64,000 bases of DNA from Herbaspirillum sp. RTI4. GTDB taxonomy: Bacteria; Pseudomonadota; Gammaproteobacteria; Burkholderiales; Burkholderiaceae_D. Under the pieces are notes generated by a model that saw only the letters and a list, made by a program, of their open reading frames with translations, searched no databases and was not told the origin of the DNA. The first letter of the stretch is position 1. Each line of letters opens with the position of its first letter. The stretch lies in the NCBI RefSeq assembly GCF_034313965.1, contig NZ_JAVIWQ010000002.1:2294001-2358000 (forward strand), read 5' to 3'. Position numbers and translations under genes: made by a program. Shown piece by piece: positions 45,611-55,100 of the stretch.

Positions 45611-45917
45611 GTCAAAGTCTCCTTGTTGATGTCAAAACAGAGCGGAATTTCAGTAATCAGCTCCGCTGTCCGGCGCGCTACAACATCGGACCGATGCCCG
45701 TGACTTCATCGGTTCAGATACTCCTCGGAATGGCAATCAATCCATAGTGCGGAATTTTTTAGTATGCCCCGCACCCAATGACAGGTGTATGCGTGGGCAT
45801 GAATTGTGATTATTCTGGGATCGGAATTCGTAGAATGCGGGATGAGAGCTTGCGACATGAAGTCTCCACTCTTCTTCTCGATATGCGCCTATGGCAGCCC
45901 TTTGTTAAGCGATATCT
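45611..45917. other. Region between dgoD and araF
   Basis: 307 bases with no supported gene. It should contain the araF promoter. I find no copy of the TCATATATTGACA box here. Confidence 0.45.
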
Positions 45918-47066
45918 TTACCATTCTGCGAAGCTGCCATCCTTGTGGCGCCAGATCGGATTACGCCAGCGATGGCCGATGGCAGTGCGTTCCTTGACAT
46001 ACTCCTCGTTGATTTCAATGCCTAGTCCAGGTCCTTGTGGAATGGTGACGTAGCCTTTGTCGTAGGCAAATACTTCCGGGTTTTTCACGTAGTCGAGCAA
46101 ATCGTTGCTCTCGTTGTAGTGAATGCCCAGGCTTTGTTCCTGGATGAAGGCGTTGTACGACACGGCGTCCACTTGCAGGCAAGCTGCCAGCGCAATCGGA
46201 CCGAGAGGACAGTGCAATGCCACCGCGACATCAAAGGCTTCGGCCATGGTGGCGATTTTTCGGGTTTCGGTGATGCCGCCTGCGTGGGAGACATCCGGTT
46301 GGATGATGTCCACATATCCTTCGCTGAGGATGCGCTTGAAGTCCCAGCGCGAACACAGCCGTTCGCCCAACGCGATCGGGGTACTGGACAATGGCGCCAG
46401 TTCTTTCAAGGCTTCGTAGTTTTCACTAAGTACCGGTTCTTCGATGAACATCAGCTTGTATTGATCCAGTTCCTTGATCAGGATCTTCGCCATCGGCTTG
46501 TGCACGCGGCCGTGGAAATCGACGCCGATGCCGATATGCGGACCGACCGCCTCGCGCACGGCGGCAACGTTAGCCAGCGCCGCTTCTACTTTTTCGTAGG
46601 AATCAACGAACTGCAGTTCTTCAGTACCGTTCATCTTCACTGCGGTAAAACCGCGCGCGACGGCATCTTTGGCTGCCGCCGCAGTATCGGCCGGGCGGTC
46701 GCCGCCTATCCATGAATAGACGCGGATGCGATCGCGCACCGATCCACCCAGTAACTGACTGACTGAAACGCCGAGCGCCTTGCCCTTGATATCCCATAGC
46801 GCCTGGTCGATTCCGGCCAGCGCACTCATGTGGAGGGCGCCGCCGCGATAGAAGCCGCCGCGATATAGCACCGTCCAATGATCTTCGATATGGCGCGGAT
46901 CTTTGCCAATCAGGTAGTCGGATAATTCTTCAACGACTGCCGCCACGCTGTGGGCGCGTCCTTCGACTACCGGCTCGCCCCAGCCGACCACACCTTCATC
47001 GGTTTCTATTTTCAGAAAGCACCAGCGTGGCGGCACGATGTAAGTGGTCAGTTTGGTGATCTTCAT
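45918..47066 (-). CDS. dgoD: D-galactonate dehydratase
   Basis: DgoD converts D-galactonate into 2-keto-3-deoxy-D-galactonate. From the ATG at 47066 it has 382 residues, the same as E. coli DgoD, with high similarity throughout: [20 protein letters not shown], then [18 protein letters not shown] and GERL for the three Mg ligands, and HAGGITE and [14 protein letters not shown] for the catalytic His region. A strong GGAGAAGAG box precedes the start. This enolase-superfamily enzyme is well recognised. A promoter with the shared box lies 110-150 bases upstream. Confidence 0.96.
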   Translation of the reverse strand: MKITKLTTYIVPPRWCFLKIETDEGVVGWGEPVVEGRAHSVAAVVEELSDYLIGKDPRHIEDHWTVLYRGGFYRGGALHMSALAGIDQALWDIKGKALGVSVSQLLGGSVRDRIRVYSWIGGDRPADTAAAAKDAVARGFTAVKMNGTEELQFVDSYEKVEAALANVAAVREAVGPHIGIGVDFHGRVHKPMAKILIKELDQYKLMFIEEPVLSENYEALKELAPLSSTPIALGERLCSRWDFKRILSEGYVDIIQPDVSHAGGITETRKIATMAEAFDVAVALHCPLGPIALAACLQVDAVSYNAFIQEQSLGIHYNESNDLLDYVKNPEVFAYDKGYVTIPQGPGLGIEINEEYVKERTAIGHRWRNPIWRHKDGSFAEW

Positions 47067-47184
47067 GAATCTCTTCTCCTGGTCAGTTCTTTTCGGCGTA
47101 GCCAACTGGGTTTGCTTCCGCTCTTGATGCAGTGACTGTTTAATACGATGGCCTAAAAACAATTGCTAAAGTGGCATTTGATTG

Positions 47185-47223
47185 ACTGTATTGGAAGTTA
47201 TATGCGTTGTCAATATATGATAT
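47185..47223 (-). promoter_or_regulatory. dgoD promoter with shared TCATATA box
   Basis: On the minus strand TTGACA (47213-47208) and TACAGT (47190-47185) have a 17-base spacer. Directly upstream is ATATCATATA, identical to the other two promoters over TCATATATTGACA. The regulator gene iclR starts divergently at 47338. Confidence 0.7.
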
Positions 47224-47337
47224 ATCATCCCAATATGTAGTATTTAACCAAAAGTATTCAGTGACCCTCGCCGTTTCTCCTCCAAACAGGTATCCTGTGA
47301 ACTTGTTCAACACTGATTTTTATGATGTCCGACTTCC

Positions 47338-48159
47338 ATGATGCGTAAGGCACCCGACTTGACTGAGATCACTCAAAATAATGGCACTCCTACTGGGACC
47401 CAGACACTCACGCGCGGATTGGCGGTACTACAGGCGGTCGCCGGCGGTGCTCGTGAGCTGATGGAAATTTCGCGGGTAGTCGGCACCACTCGTAGCACGA
47501 CGCACCGCCTTGCGAGTTGCCTGGTGCAGGAGCGCTATTTGCGTTTTACGGCGAATGCCGGATATGTGCTGGGGCCGAAGTTGATTGAACTGGGTTTCCA
47601 AGCGCGAGATGAAATCTCATTGACAGTCGTGGCGCGCCCTTATCTGGACCAACTGGCAGAGCTGTCTGGCGACACGATACATTTAGCGATACGCGATGTT
47701 GACGATGTACTTTACCTGGATAAAATTCCTGGAAAAAGGGGATTGGAAATGCGTTCGCGTGTCGGTCATCGGATGCCGATCGCGACCACTGGTGTCGGTA
47801 AGGGATTGATGCTGGGTATGTCAGAGGATGAATGGAAAATCCTCTTTCAAAAACGTAATGCGACAAGTAACTCCGATGCATCCAAACTGTTGCCGAAACG
47901 CAGCTGGACCGAATTTCGCGATCAGATGCGCCAATATGCGGCAGGGGGCTATGCCTTCGATCTGGAGGACAATGAACCGTCGATTCGCTGCGTGGCCGCG
48001 CCGATATACGACGCTCGTCACACGATTGTTGCTGCGATCAGCGTTTCCAGCACCAATCCTTACATGCCGCTCAAACGTATGGAATCTCTGGTCGACACCG
48101 TCAAACAAGCGGCCTTCGGCATTTCCACCGAGCTTGGCGCGACGGCGCTAAGGATGTAA
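47338..48159 (+). CDS. IclR-family transcriptional regulator
   Basis: IclR-family proteins are dimeric regulators with an N-terminal winged HTH (here about 20-85, with TLTRGLAVLQAVAGG and the recognition helix STTHRLASCLV) and a C-terminal ligand-binding GAF-like domain (about 100-265, with RVGHRMPIATTGVGKGLM). The 273-residue protein is divergent from dgoD and lies before dgoK. It is the best candidate to bind the TCATATATTGACA boxes in the three sugar promoters, with galactonate or a ketodeoxy acid as effector; this is inferred. Confidence 0.92.
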   Translation: MMRKAPDLTEITQNNGTPTGTQTLTRGLAVLQAVAGGARELMEISRVVGTTRSTTHRLASCLVQERYLRFTANAGYVLGPKLIELGFQARDEISLTVVARPYLDQLAELSGDTIHLAIRDVDDVLYLDKIPGKRGLEMRSRVGHRMPIATTGVGKGLMLGMSEDEWKILFQKRNATSNSDASKLLPKRSWTEFRDQMRQYAAGGYAFDLEDNEPSIRCVAAPIYDARHTIVAAISVSSTNPYMPLKRMESLVDTVKQAAFGISTELGATALRM

Positions 48160-48682
48160 CTACCTCCCTAATCCCTGACCCCACGACCACCGAGCTAGGT
48201 GGTTTCGGCAGGAAAAACATCTTTCCGATTGCCCTGTCCGACGGCTCTGCCAATGGACTCAAATAAGAATGAGCCCCTTCTTCCCGCGCGACCTCCTCGT
48301 GCGCTTGAAAGCCTAGTCGGCTCAGGGCATATCTGGCATTGGCTACAAAACTCAGGCAAAGCTCTTGCGCCAGGTATCTCTAAAGCCGGTGCGTCGTACC
48401 GCGAGTAGCGTAGTCGTGATTGCCTGCGCCATCGCCATTAACTCACAAGTACTGTCGGCGTCAGCGTGCAGGTAACAGTGCAATTGTTCTATTTGCTGGA
48501 TACAGATCGGACTCAATGTGCGATATGAACCCACATATCTAAGAAGTGCATGCGACGCCTGAGTTATAACAACGCTCCAAAGTAAATACCACATGTTGAA
48601 TGAGTGTTTCATATATTGACAATCTATGTAGCTTGAAATACTGTGTATCAACTTTCCTTTAAAAGGTTTTTCCAACAAACCG
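48160..48682. other. Region between iclR and dgoK
   Basis: 523 bases with no supported gene. The last 75 bases contain the dgoK promoter; the purpose of the rest is not visible. Confidence 0.45.
48609..48644 (+). promoter_or_regulatory. dgoK promoter with shared TCATATA box
   Basis: TTGACA at 48616-48621 and TACTGT at 48639-48644 have a 17-base spacer and are preceded by TCATATA (the 13 bases TCATATATTGACA at 48609-48621). The distance to the dgoK start is about 40 bases. Confidence 0.7.
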
Positions 48683-49663
48683 ATGAATCAAGCACAGAGT
48701 CAAGCACAGCTAATTGCCCTCGATTGGGGCACCTCCTCCTTGCGCGCCTACTTGCTGGCGGGGCCGGAGAAGGTTGTAGAAAGTCGCCAGGCCGACTGGG
48801 GCATCATGCATTTGCCAGAGAATGGCTTTGCAGGCGCATTGACAAGCTTATGCGGTGACTGGCTGATGCAATATCCGCAGCTTCCGATACTTGCCGCAGG
48901 CATGGTCGGCAGCGCCCAAGGGTGGCGTGAGGCTCCCTACGTTGAAACTCCCGCTAATGTCGTGGATCTGGCCTTGCATCTGGTCACCACCGCTGGCCCG
49001 CAGGGGCGGCCTGTGCATATTGCTCCGGGCGTGATAGCAGGCGGGTTGTTCCCGAATGTTATGCGTGGCGAGGAAACCCAAATTCTGGGAGCGCTGCATC
49101 TGTATCCAGCACTCACGGCAAGTGATCAAGAGCAGTTAATTGTGCTACCAGGAACCCATTCAAAATGGGTGAAAGTGCAAGCGGGAAGAATTGAAAATTT
49201 CACTACGTTCATGACTGGCGAAGTGTATTCGGCATTACGCCAGCATACGATTTTGGGACGGTTGATGTCCTATGAGGAGGATCAGGATCTTGAGCGTCCG
49301 TCAGCCTTCGAACGTGGGCTGCATGTTGCCAGAGATCATCCGCAAAGTGGTGTACTGTCAAAACTCATCAGCGTGCGCACACTCGGTTTGACAAATCAGC
49401 TTGCGCCGACACAACTAGCGGATTATTTATCCGGGTTGCTGATTGGTTACGAAATCGTCGAAGCGATATTAGCCTTTCCTGACAACGTATCAAGCAAGGC
49501 GCCACCACTGATCCTGATAGGCGACAAGCTGCTTTGCGAGCGCTATCGCATTGCTATATCCCACTTCGGTCTGTCTGCTGACAGAGATGAAATCGTTGAT
49601 CCAACCCAGGCCGGGCTCTGGCATCTGGCCAGTGCCGCCGGTCTGATCCCCACAGCCAAATGA
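48683..49663 (+). CDS. dgoK: 2-keto-3-deoxygalactonokinase
   Basis: DgoK phosphorylates 2-keto-3-deoxy-D-galactonate at C6 in the De Ley-Doudoroff pathway. The 326-residue protein has the phosphate motif LDWGTSSLRAYLL (about 12-24), GMVGSAQGW and LPGTHSKWVKV (about 152-162), all typical for DgoK. It is slightly longer than E. coli DgoK (292). It begins the plus-strand catabolic unit, and the aldolase for its product is encoded at 54.4 kb. Confidence 0.93.
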   Translation: MNQAQSQAQLIALDWGTSSLRAYLLAGPEKVVESRQADWGIMHLPENGFAGALTSLCGDWLMQYPQLPILAAGMVGSAQGWREAPYVETPANVVDLALHLVTTAGPQGRPVHIAPGVIAGGLFPNVMRGEETQILGALHLYPALTASDQEQLIVLPGTHSKWVKVQAGRIENFTTFMTGEVYSALRQHTILGRLMSYEEDQDLERPSAFERGLHVARDHPQSGVLSKLISVRTLGLTNQLAPTQLADYLSGLLIGYEIVEAILAFPDNVSSKAPPLILIGDKLLCERYRIAISHFGLSADRDEIVDPTQAGLWHLASAAGLIPTAK

Positions 49664-49675
49664 CTCATTCACTAA

Positions 49676-49775
49676 CAGGACTTACGAAAAATTCCGCTGG
49701 CGTTGTCACATCACCTTGCCGTGCACATGCACTGCCTGCGGCAATGGGCCTAGTCAGCGGCTTATTGCGTAAAAC
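49676..49775. repeat. MITE-like hairpin element (copy 2, degenerate)
   Basis: The sequence CAGGACTTACG and the following 30 bases align with the left half of the copy at 44.4 kb. The right end TTGCGTAA is shortened, and the central stem is reduced to TTGCCG with CGGCAA. It lies between dgoK and the dehydratase gene. Confidence 0.55.
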
Positions 49776-49801
49776 CTCATTCCCAATTTTTGGAGACCGC
49801 C

Positions 49802-51544
49802 ATGTCGCAAGACAATACAAACGACAATAAAAAAAATCCACCATTACGGAGTCAGGCGTGGTTTGGCAAGCAAGACAAAGATGGCTTCATTCATCGCAGC
49901 TGGATGAAGAATCAGGGTTTGCCGCACCATCTGTTCGACGGTAGGCCGGTTATCGGTATTTGCAACACATGGTCTGAGCTGACACCTTGCAACGCGCATT
50001 TCCGCGAGCTCGCCGAATACGTAAAAAAGGGGGTGTATGAAGCGGGCGGCTTTCCTGTCGAGTTTCCGGTGATGTCGTTAGGCGAATCCAATCTGCGCCC
50101 GACGGCGATGTTGTTCCGCAATCTGGCGTCGATGGATGTCGAAGAATCGATCCGCGGTAATCCGATCGATGGCGTCGTGCTGCTGATGGGCTGCGATAAA
50201 ACCACACCAGCCCTGTTAATGGGGGCGGCCAGCTGCAATTTGCCGACGATAGGCGTGTCGGGCGGGCCGATGTTGAATGGCCGCTACAAAGGTAAGACCA
50301 TTGGCTCTGGCACCGGCGTCTGGCAAATGTCGGAAGAAGTCCGGGCCGGCAAGATCGGGATGCAAGAATTCATCGATGCAGAATCCTGCATGAACCGTTC
50401 GCGTGGACATTGCATGACGATGGGAACCGCGTCGACGATGGCTTCCATGGTCGAAGCGCTCGGCATGTCGCTGCCGCATAACGCGGCCATTCCTGCTGTC
50501 GATGCGCGTCGTCAGGTACTGGCACACATGTCCGGCAGACGGATTGTAGAAATGGTCAAGGAAGACCTGACCATGAAAAAAATTCTGACGCGCAAAGCTT
50601 TCGAAAATGCGATCCGTGTCAATGCTGCGATCGGCGGCTCTACCAATGCCGTGGTGCATCTGCTGGCGATTGCCGGACGTATCGGTATTGATCTCAAACT
50701 GGAAGACTGGGATGCCATTGGTGCCGATACGCCTTGCCTGCTCAACTTGCAGCCATCAGGGGAATACCTGATGGAAGATTTTTATTACGCCGGCGGATTG
50801 CCTGCCATTATCCGTGAACTAGATCACCTGATCTATCAGGATGCATTGACCGTCAATGGTTTAACCATCGGTGCCAATAATGCCGAGGCTGAATGCTATG
50901 ACCGCAAGGTGATTCTGCCGCTGGCAGCACCGTTCAAGGACAAGGCCGGAATTGCGGTACTGAAAGGTAATCTTGCATCCAACGGTGCGGTCATCAAACC
51001 GTCGGCGTCAACGCCGTCGCTGCTGGTGCATCGAGGTCGTGCGGTGGTCTTCGAAAGCGTTGAAGATTTGCATGCCCGCATCAACGACGAAGAACTCGAT
51101 ATCGATGAGACCTGCGTGATGGTGCTCAAAGGGGCCGGCCCTAAAGGCTATCCCGGCTTTGCCGAGGTCGGCAATATGCCCTTGCCACCCAAAGTGCTGC
51201 GCAAGGGTATTACCGACATGGTGCGGATTTCCGATGGCCGCATGAGTGGAACGGCCTACGGCACAGTGGTCTTGCATGTGTCGCCGGAAGCTGCGGTAGG
51301 CGGGACGCTGGCGCTGGTGCTAAGCGGCGACATGATTGAACTCGACGTGCCGGGCCGGCGCTTGCATCTGGATGTGAGCGAGGAAGAACTGGCGCGGCGT
51401 CGTGCCTTGTGGGTCGCTCCTCCAACGCCGACGCGAGGCTGGTACAAGATTTATGTCGATGGCGTGCAGCAGGCACATCTGGGTGCAGACCTGGAAGTCC
51501 TGGTAGGGGCAAGCGGGGCAGCCGTGCCGCGCGACTCACATTAG
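49802..51544 (+). CDS. IlvD/EDD-family sugar-acid dehydratase, probably L-arabinonate dehydratase
   Basis: These [Fe-S]-dependent enzymes dehydrate aldonic acids. The 580-residue protein has CNTWSELTPCNAHF with the first cluster cysteine (about 55-68), GCDKTTPALLMG with the second (about 123-134), and RSRGHCMTMGTASTM with the third (about 197-211). This pattern fits L-arabinonate or D-xylonate-type dehydratases. The adjacent DapA-family gene at 55.1 kb would take the product 2-keto-3-deoxy-L-arabinonate. The start ATG at 49802 follows GGAG; the TTG 12 bases upstream is less likely. The exact substrate is inferred from AraFGH and the pathway. Confidence 0.85.
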   Translation: MSQDNTNDNKKNPPLRSQAWFGKQDKDGFIHRSWMKNQGLPHHLFDGRPVIGICNTWSELTPCNAHFRELAEYVKKGVYEAGGFPVEFPVMSLGESNLRPTAMLFRNLASMDVEESIRGNPIDGVVLLMGCDKTTPALLMGAASCNLPTIGVSGGPMLNGRYKGKTIGSGTGVWQMSEEVRAGKIGMQEFIDAESCMNRSRGHCMTMGTASTMASMVEALGMSLPHNAAIPAVDARRQVLAHMSGRRIVEMVKEDLTMKKILTRKAFENAIRVNAAIGGSTNAVVHLLAIAGRIGIDLKLEDWDAIGADTPCLLNLQPSGEYLMEDFYYAGGLPAIIRELDHLIYQDALTVNGLTIGANNAEAECYDRKVILPLAAPFKDKAGIAVLKGNLASNGAVIKPSASTPSLLVHRGRAVVFESVEDLHARINDEELDIDETCVMVLKGAGPKGYPGFAEVGNMPLPPKVLRKGITDMVRISDGRMSGTAYGTVVLHVSPEAAVGGTLALVLSGDMIELDVPGRRLHLDVSEEELARRRALWVAPPTPTRGWYKIYVDGVQQAHLGADLEVLVGASGAAVPRDSH

Positions 51545-51597
51545 CGCTTGTTGACGGTTCATAGGCAATAAAAACTAAAGAAACAGCAGGAGGCAGT

Positions 51598-52905
51598 ATG
51601 TTGAAACAAACAGCCATCATCAATGGCGATCGGGTAATACAACGCGCCACACTTAAGCTCATGCCATTGCTGGGCTTGCTCTATCTGATCGCTTATATCG
51701 ATCGCCAAAATATCGGCTATGCCAAGTTGCAGATGGTGGCCTCACTCGGCGTCAGCGAAGCGGTCTATGGACTCGGCGCATCGCTCTTTTTTATTGGCTA
51801 TCTTTTGTTCGAGGTGCCCAGCAATATGATGCTGGCCAAGATCGGTGCGCGCCGCACGTTTTCTCGCATCATGCTGTCCTGGGGTGTGGTGACAGTCGCT
51901 CTGGCCTTCACCAATAGCACCTGGATGTTTTATATCCTGCGGTTTTTGCTAGGAGTTTGCGAAGCCGGATTTTATCCAGGGGTGTTGTATTACCTGACGC
52001 TTTGGTTTCCTGCTCGTTCCCGCTCCCGATTGGTCGGCTACTTCATGATCGGCAGTGCCGTCGCGAATGCAATTGCCGCTCCGATTGGGGGCGCTTTGCT
52101 CGACCTGAATGGTTTGCTGGGTATGCATGGCTGGCAATGGGTCTTTATCGTCACCGGTATTCCAGCGATAGTGATGGGCGTGGTGGTGTTAAAAATATTG
52201 CCGGACACGCCGCGCGAAGCGAAATTTCTTAGCGCTTCGGAAAAAATGTGGCTATTGACCACCTTGCACACCGAAGAAAAAAATATCGCGCCAGGCAAGC
52301 CTGCCAACCCCTCCGAAGTATTGCGCGATGGACGTGTTTATCTGATGGCGTTCTATTTTCTGTTTTTCCCGCTATCGGCTTATGGCCTGAGCTATTGGCT
52401 ACCGACCATCGTTAAGGGTTTTGGCGTCAGTAATACCGTCAACGGTTTACTCAACATCATCCCGTGGGTAATCGTCGCTTTTGCTCTCTGGTGGGTACCA
52501 CGGCGCTCGGTCATCAAAAATGAACAAACCTGGCATATCGTGCTGCCGGCTTTGTTTGGCGCGCTGTGTTTGTTACTGAGCGTCGTGGTTCCCGGCAACA
52601 CGTTTAAATTCATTTTTCTGTGTTTGGCGGCGGCCGGAATTTTTGCCGGTCAGCCGGTGCTATGGACCTTGCCTGGCCGCTTCCTGGTCGGTGCCAATGC
52701 CGCTGTGGGACTGGCAATGATTAACTCGATAGGAAATCTGGGCGGATTCATTTCGCAAAACGTGGTGCCGATGATCAAGGATCGTACTGGCAGCGATGTT
52801 GCCCCCATGCTGTTTTTGTCCGCATGCCTGGCTTTTGGCGGATTGATGACTTTTGTGATGCAGGCAGTGATTCGAACTTCGGAGCGACGCATGGCGAACA
52901 AATGA
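51598..52905 (+). CDS. MFS transporter, anion:cation symporter (sugar acid) type
   Basis: The 435-residue protein has 12 predicted membrane segments. The motif IDRQNIGYAKLQM after the first segment and LFEVPSNMMLAKIGARR after the second are typical for the ACS family (ExuT, GudP, phthalate permease). A likely substrate is galactonate or arabinonate. An AGGAGG-type box lies before the ATG. It has a tandem paralogue in the next gene. Confidence 0.88.
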   Translation: MLKQTAIINGDRVIQRATLKLMPLLGLLYLIAYIDRQNIGYAKLQMVASLGVSEAVYGLGASLFFIGYLLFEVPSNMMLAKIGARRTFSRIMLSWGVVTVALAFTNSTWMFYILRFLLGVCEAGFYPGVLYYLTLWFPARSRSRLVGYFMIGSAVANAIAAPIGGALLDLNGLLGMHGWQWVFIVTGIPAIVMGVVVLKILPDTPREAKFLSASEKMWLLTTLHTEEKNIAPGKPANPSEVLRDGRVYLMAFYFLFFPLSAYGLSYWLPTIVKGFGVSNTVNGLLNIIPWVIVAFALWWVPRRSVIKNEQTWHIVLPALFGALCLLLSVVVPGNTFKFIFLCLAAAGIFAGQPVLWTLPGRFLVGANAAVGLAMINSIGNLGGFISQNVVPMIKDRTGSDVAPMLFLSACLAFGGLMTFVMQAVIRTSERRMANK

Positions 52906-52975
52906 AATAAGAAGCTGATTGGCATGATCCATGAACAACAAGTGTCCTTAAAAAAAGGACCATTGAGGAGACAAA

Positions 52976-54274
52976 ATGATGAACATCACATCGGCGTTTA
53001 AAGAAGAAACTCTGGGCATCGTCACCCGAAGATTAATTCCATTTTTGATGCTGTTGTATCTTGTCGCTTATCTTGACCGTTCCAATATTTCGGTAGCGGC
53101 ATTGCAAATGAACGCTGATCTGGGTCTGAGCGCCAGGATGTATGGCCTGGGGGCGGGCCTGTTTTATGTTTCCTATATTATTTTTGAAGTCCCCAGTAAT
53201 GTGATTCTGGTACGGGTTGGTGCGCGCCGCTGGATCGCCCGCATCATGCTGACCTGGGGTTTGGTGGCTTGCGGCATGGCATTCATTCATACGCCCACTC
53301 AGCTTTACTCGATGCGCTTGTTGCTGGGCGCGGCGGAAGCCGGTTTCACACCGGGCATTATTTATTACCTAAGCCGCTGGTTTCCCTCCAGCAACCGCGC
53401 CCGCGCCATGTCTTTTTTTTACATCGGCGCAGCGCTTGCTTCGGTCATCGGGCTTCCGCTGTCCGGCGGCTTGCTCAAGCTGGATGGCTTTTTCGGAATC
53501 GCCGGCTGGCGCTGGCTTTATCTGGTCGAAGGGGTGCCGGCAATGCTGCTCGGTCTGGTCGTACTGAAGTGCCTTCCGGATAGCCCGAGTGATGCGAAGT
53601 GGCTGTCTCCCGCGCAAAGCGAATGGCTAACGCGGACGATCGCAAAGGAATCGACTCAAGCTCCGGGCGGGCATGCCGCCGGCTGGCGTCATGCCTTTAC
53701 CGATAGCAAAGTGTGGTTGTTGAGCGCATTCTGGCTGCTGCAAGCATTCGGTACCATTGGCGTGACCTTATTTTTGCCGCAGATACTGAAAGGACTTTCC
53801 GGTGCGTCCAACTTTGAAGTCAGTCTGCTTTCTGCGTTGCCTTTTCTGTTGGCGTGCGTATTGATGTATTTCAATGGTCTGCATTCCGATGCGCACCAGG
53901 AGCGTCGCTTGCACCTGGGCGTGCCGCTGCTGATTTCCGGGTTCCTGCTTGCGATCAGTATTTATGCCGGTAATCTGACGGCCACCTATTTGCTGTTGCT
54001 GGTAGCGGTCGGACTTAATTGGGCGGTAACGCCGGTTTTCTGGGCCGTGACGACCGAGTATCTCGCCGGTGGCGCTGCCGCTGCCGGGGCAATTGCATTG
54101 ATCAATGCGGTTGCTAACCTCGCGGGCGTCGGTTTGCCGCCGGTGATGGGCTATATCAAGGACGCGACCGGCAGCTATGACGACGGTTTATTGCTGGTGG
54201 CCGGCGCATTGGTATTGGGCGGCGCACTGGGGCTTTCGCTGGCGCGCAGATGTGCCGTACGACCTTCATCATGA
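52976..54274 (+). CDS. Second MFS transporter, sugar acid type
   Basis: The 432-residue protein has 12 predicted membrane segments and the same ACS motifs as its neighbour (LDRSNISVAALQM and FEVPSNVILVRVGARR). The two are clear paralogues but differ in the central loop and the C-terminal half, so their substrates may differ. The stop codon overlaps the start of a broken 2-hydroxyacid dehydrogenase frame. Confidence 0.88.
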   Translation: MMNITSAFKEETLGIVTRRLIPFLMLLYLVAYLDRSNISVAALQMNADLGLSARMYGLGAGLFYVSYIIFEVPSNVILVRVGARRWIARIMLTWGLVACGMAFIHTPTQLYSMRLLLGAAEAGFTPGIIYYLSRWFPSSNRARAMSFFYIGAALASVIGLPLSGGLLKLDGFFGIAGWRWLYLVEGVPAMLLGLVVLKCLPDSPSDAKWLSPAQSEWLTRTIAKESTQAPGGHAAGWRHAFTDSKVWLLSAFWLLQAFGTIGVTLFLPQILKGLSGASNFEVSLLSALPFLLACVLMYFNGLHSDAHQERRLHLGVPLLISGFLLAISIYAGNLTATYLLLLVAVGLNWAVTPVFWAVTTEYLAGGAAAAGAIALINAVANLAGVGLPPVMGYIKDATGSYDDGLLLVAGALVLGGALGLSLARRCAVRPSS

Positions 54275-54417
54275 AAACTGAAATCCTGTTGATCGGCAAG
54301 CGCACTCCTTTTCTGATGGGATCGCGCGAACAAAGGTACACCGCAGATCATTTTTACCGGCGCAGGATACGGATTTTATCGACCGCACCGAATATTCACG
54401 TCATCGTTCCTTCGTAA
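54271..54417 (+). pseudogene. N-terminal remnant of a 2-hydroxyacid dehydrogenase
   Basis: An ATG that overlaps the MFS stop codon opens MKTEILLIGKRTPFLMGSRE QRYTADHFY, which resembles the start of D-isomer-specific 2-hydroxyacid dehydrogenases (EQRYTVH). After about 29 codons the family pattern (AQDTDFIDRTE) continues in another frame for a few codons and then stops. The enzyme of about 310 residues is therefore lost. It may once have reduced a keto acid of the pathway. Confidence 0.55.
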
Positions 54418-54443
54418 CACCAGTCTAAAACAGGGAGTTTTTC

Positions 54444-55100
54444 ATGCTTAAAATTACTATTCTGCAACGCATTCTCTCCGGTGGCATGGTTGCCATCGTG
54501 CGCGCCGATTCTGCCGAAGCGGCGCTGGCGCTGGCAGAGGCTTGCATCTCCGGTGGGATTACGGCGCTGGAAGTCGCTTTCACGACGCCGGACACGCTGG
54601 ACGTGTTGAAGACCTTGCGCCAACGGCATGGCGCTGATGTCTTGCTCGGTGCCGGTACGGTACTCGATCCGGAAACGGCGCGCATGGCGATACTGGCAGG
54701 TGCGCAATTCATCATCTCACCCAGTGTGAACGTGGAGACCATTCGCATGTGCAATCGTTATCAGGTACCTGCCATGCCGGGAGCGATGACACCGACCGAG
54801 ATTGTGACGGCACTGGAAGCCGGTGCCGATATCGTCAAAATATTTCCCGGCGATAGTTTTTCCCCTTCCTATATCAAGGCACTGCGCGCACCGCTGCCAC
54901 ACGCACCGTTGATGCCCACCGGCGGGGTTACGCTTGAGAACATGGAGGAGTGGTTCAGATACGGCAGCGTGGCGGTCGGTATCGGCAGCAGTCTGACCGG
55001 CCCGGCGCAAACCGGCGACTATGCCGCCGTCACTGTGAAGGCGCGTGCCTTTGTTCACCGCATGAAAGAAATTAAGGCCGACATTAAGGACTCAGCATGA
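54444..55100 (+). CDS. KDPG/KDPGal-type aldolase
   Basis: This class I aldolase cleaves 2-keto-3-deoxy-6-phospho-sugar acids to pyruvate and glyceraldehyde-3-phosphate. The 218-residue protein has MVAIVRADS (about 15-23), the catalytic Glu43 (ALEVAF), GAGTVLD (about 69-75) and the Schiff-base Lys132 (DIVKIFPGD). Given DgoD and DgoK, the expected substrate is 2-keto-3-deoxy-6-phosphogalactonate (DgoA role), but its sequence is not especially close to E. coli DgoA, so KHG/KDPG activity is possible too. It overlaps the next gene by four bases. Confidence 0.88.
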   Translation: MLKITILQRILSGGMVAIVRADSAEAALALAEACISGGITALEVAFTTPDTLDVLKTLRQRHGADVLLGAGTVLDPETARMAILAGAQFIISPSVNVETIRMCNRYQVPAMPGAMTPTEIVTALEAGADIVKIFPGDSFSPSYIKALRAPLPHAPLMPTGGVTLENMEEWFRYGSVAVGIGSSLTGPAQTGDYAAVTVKARAFVHRMKEIKADIKDSA

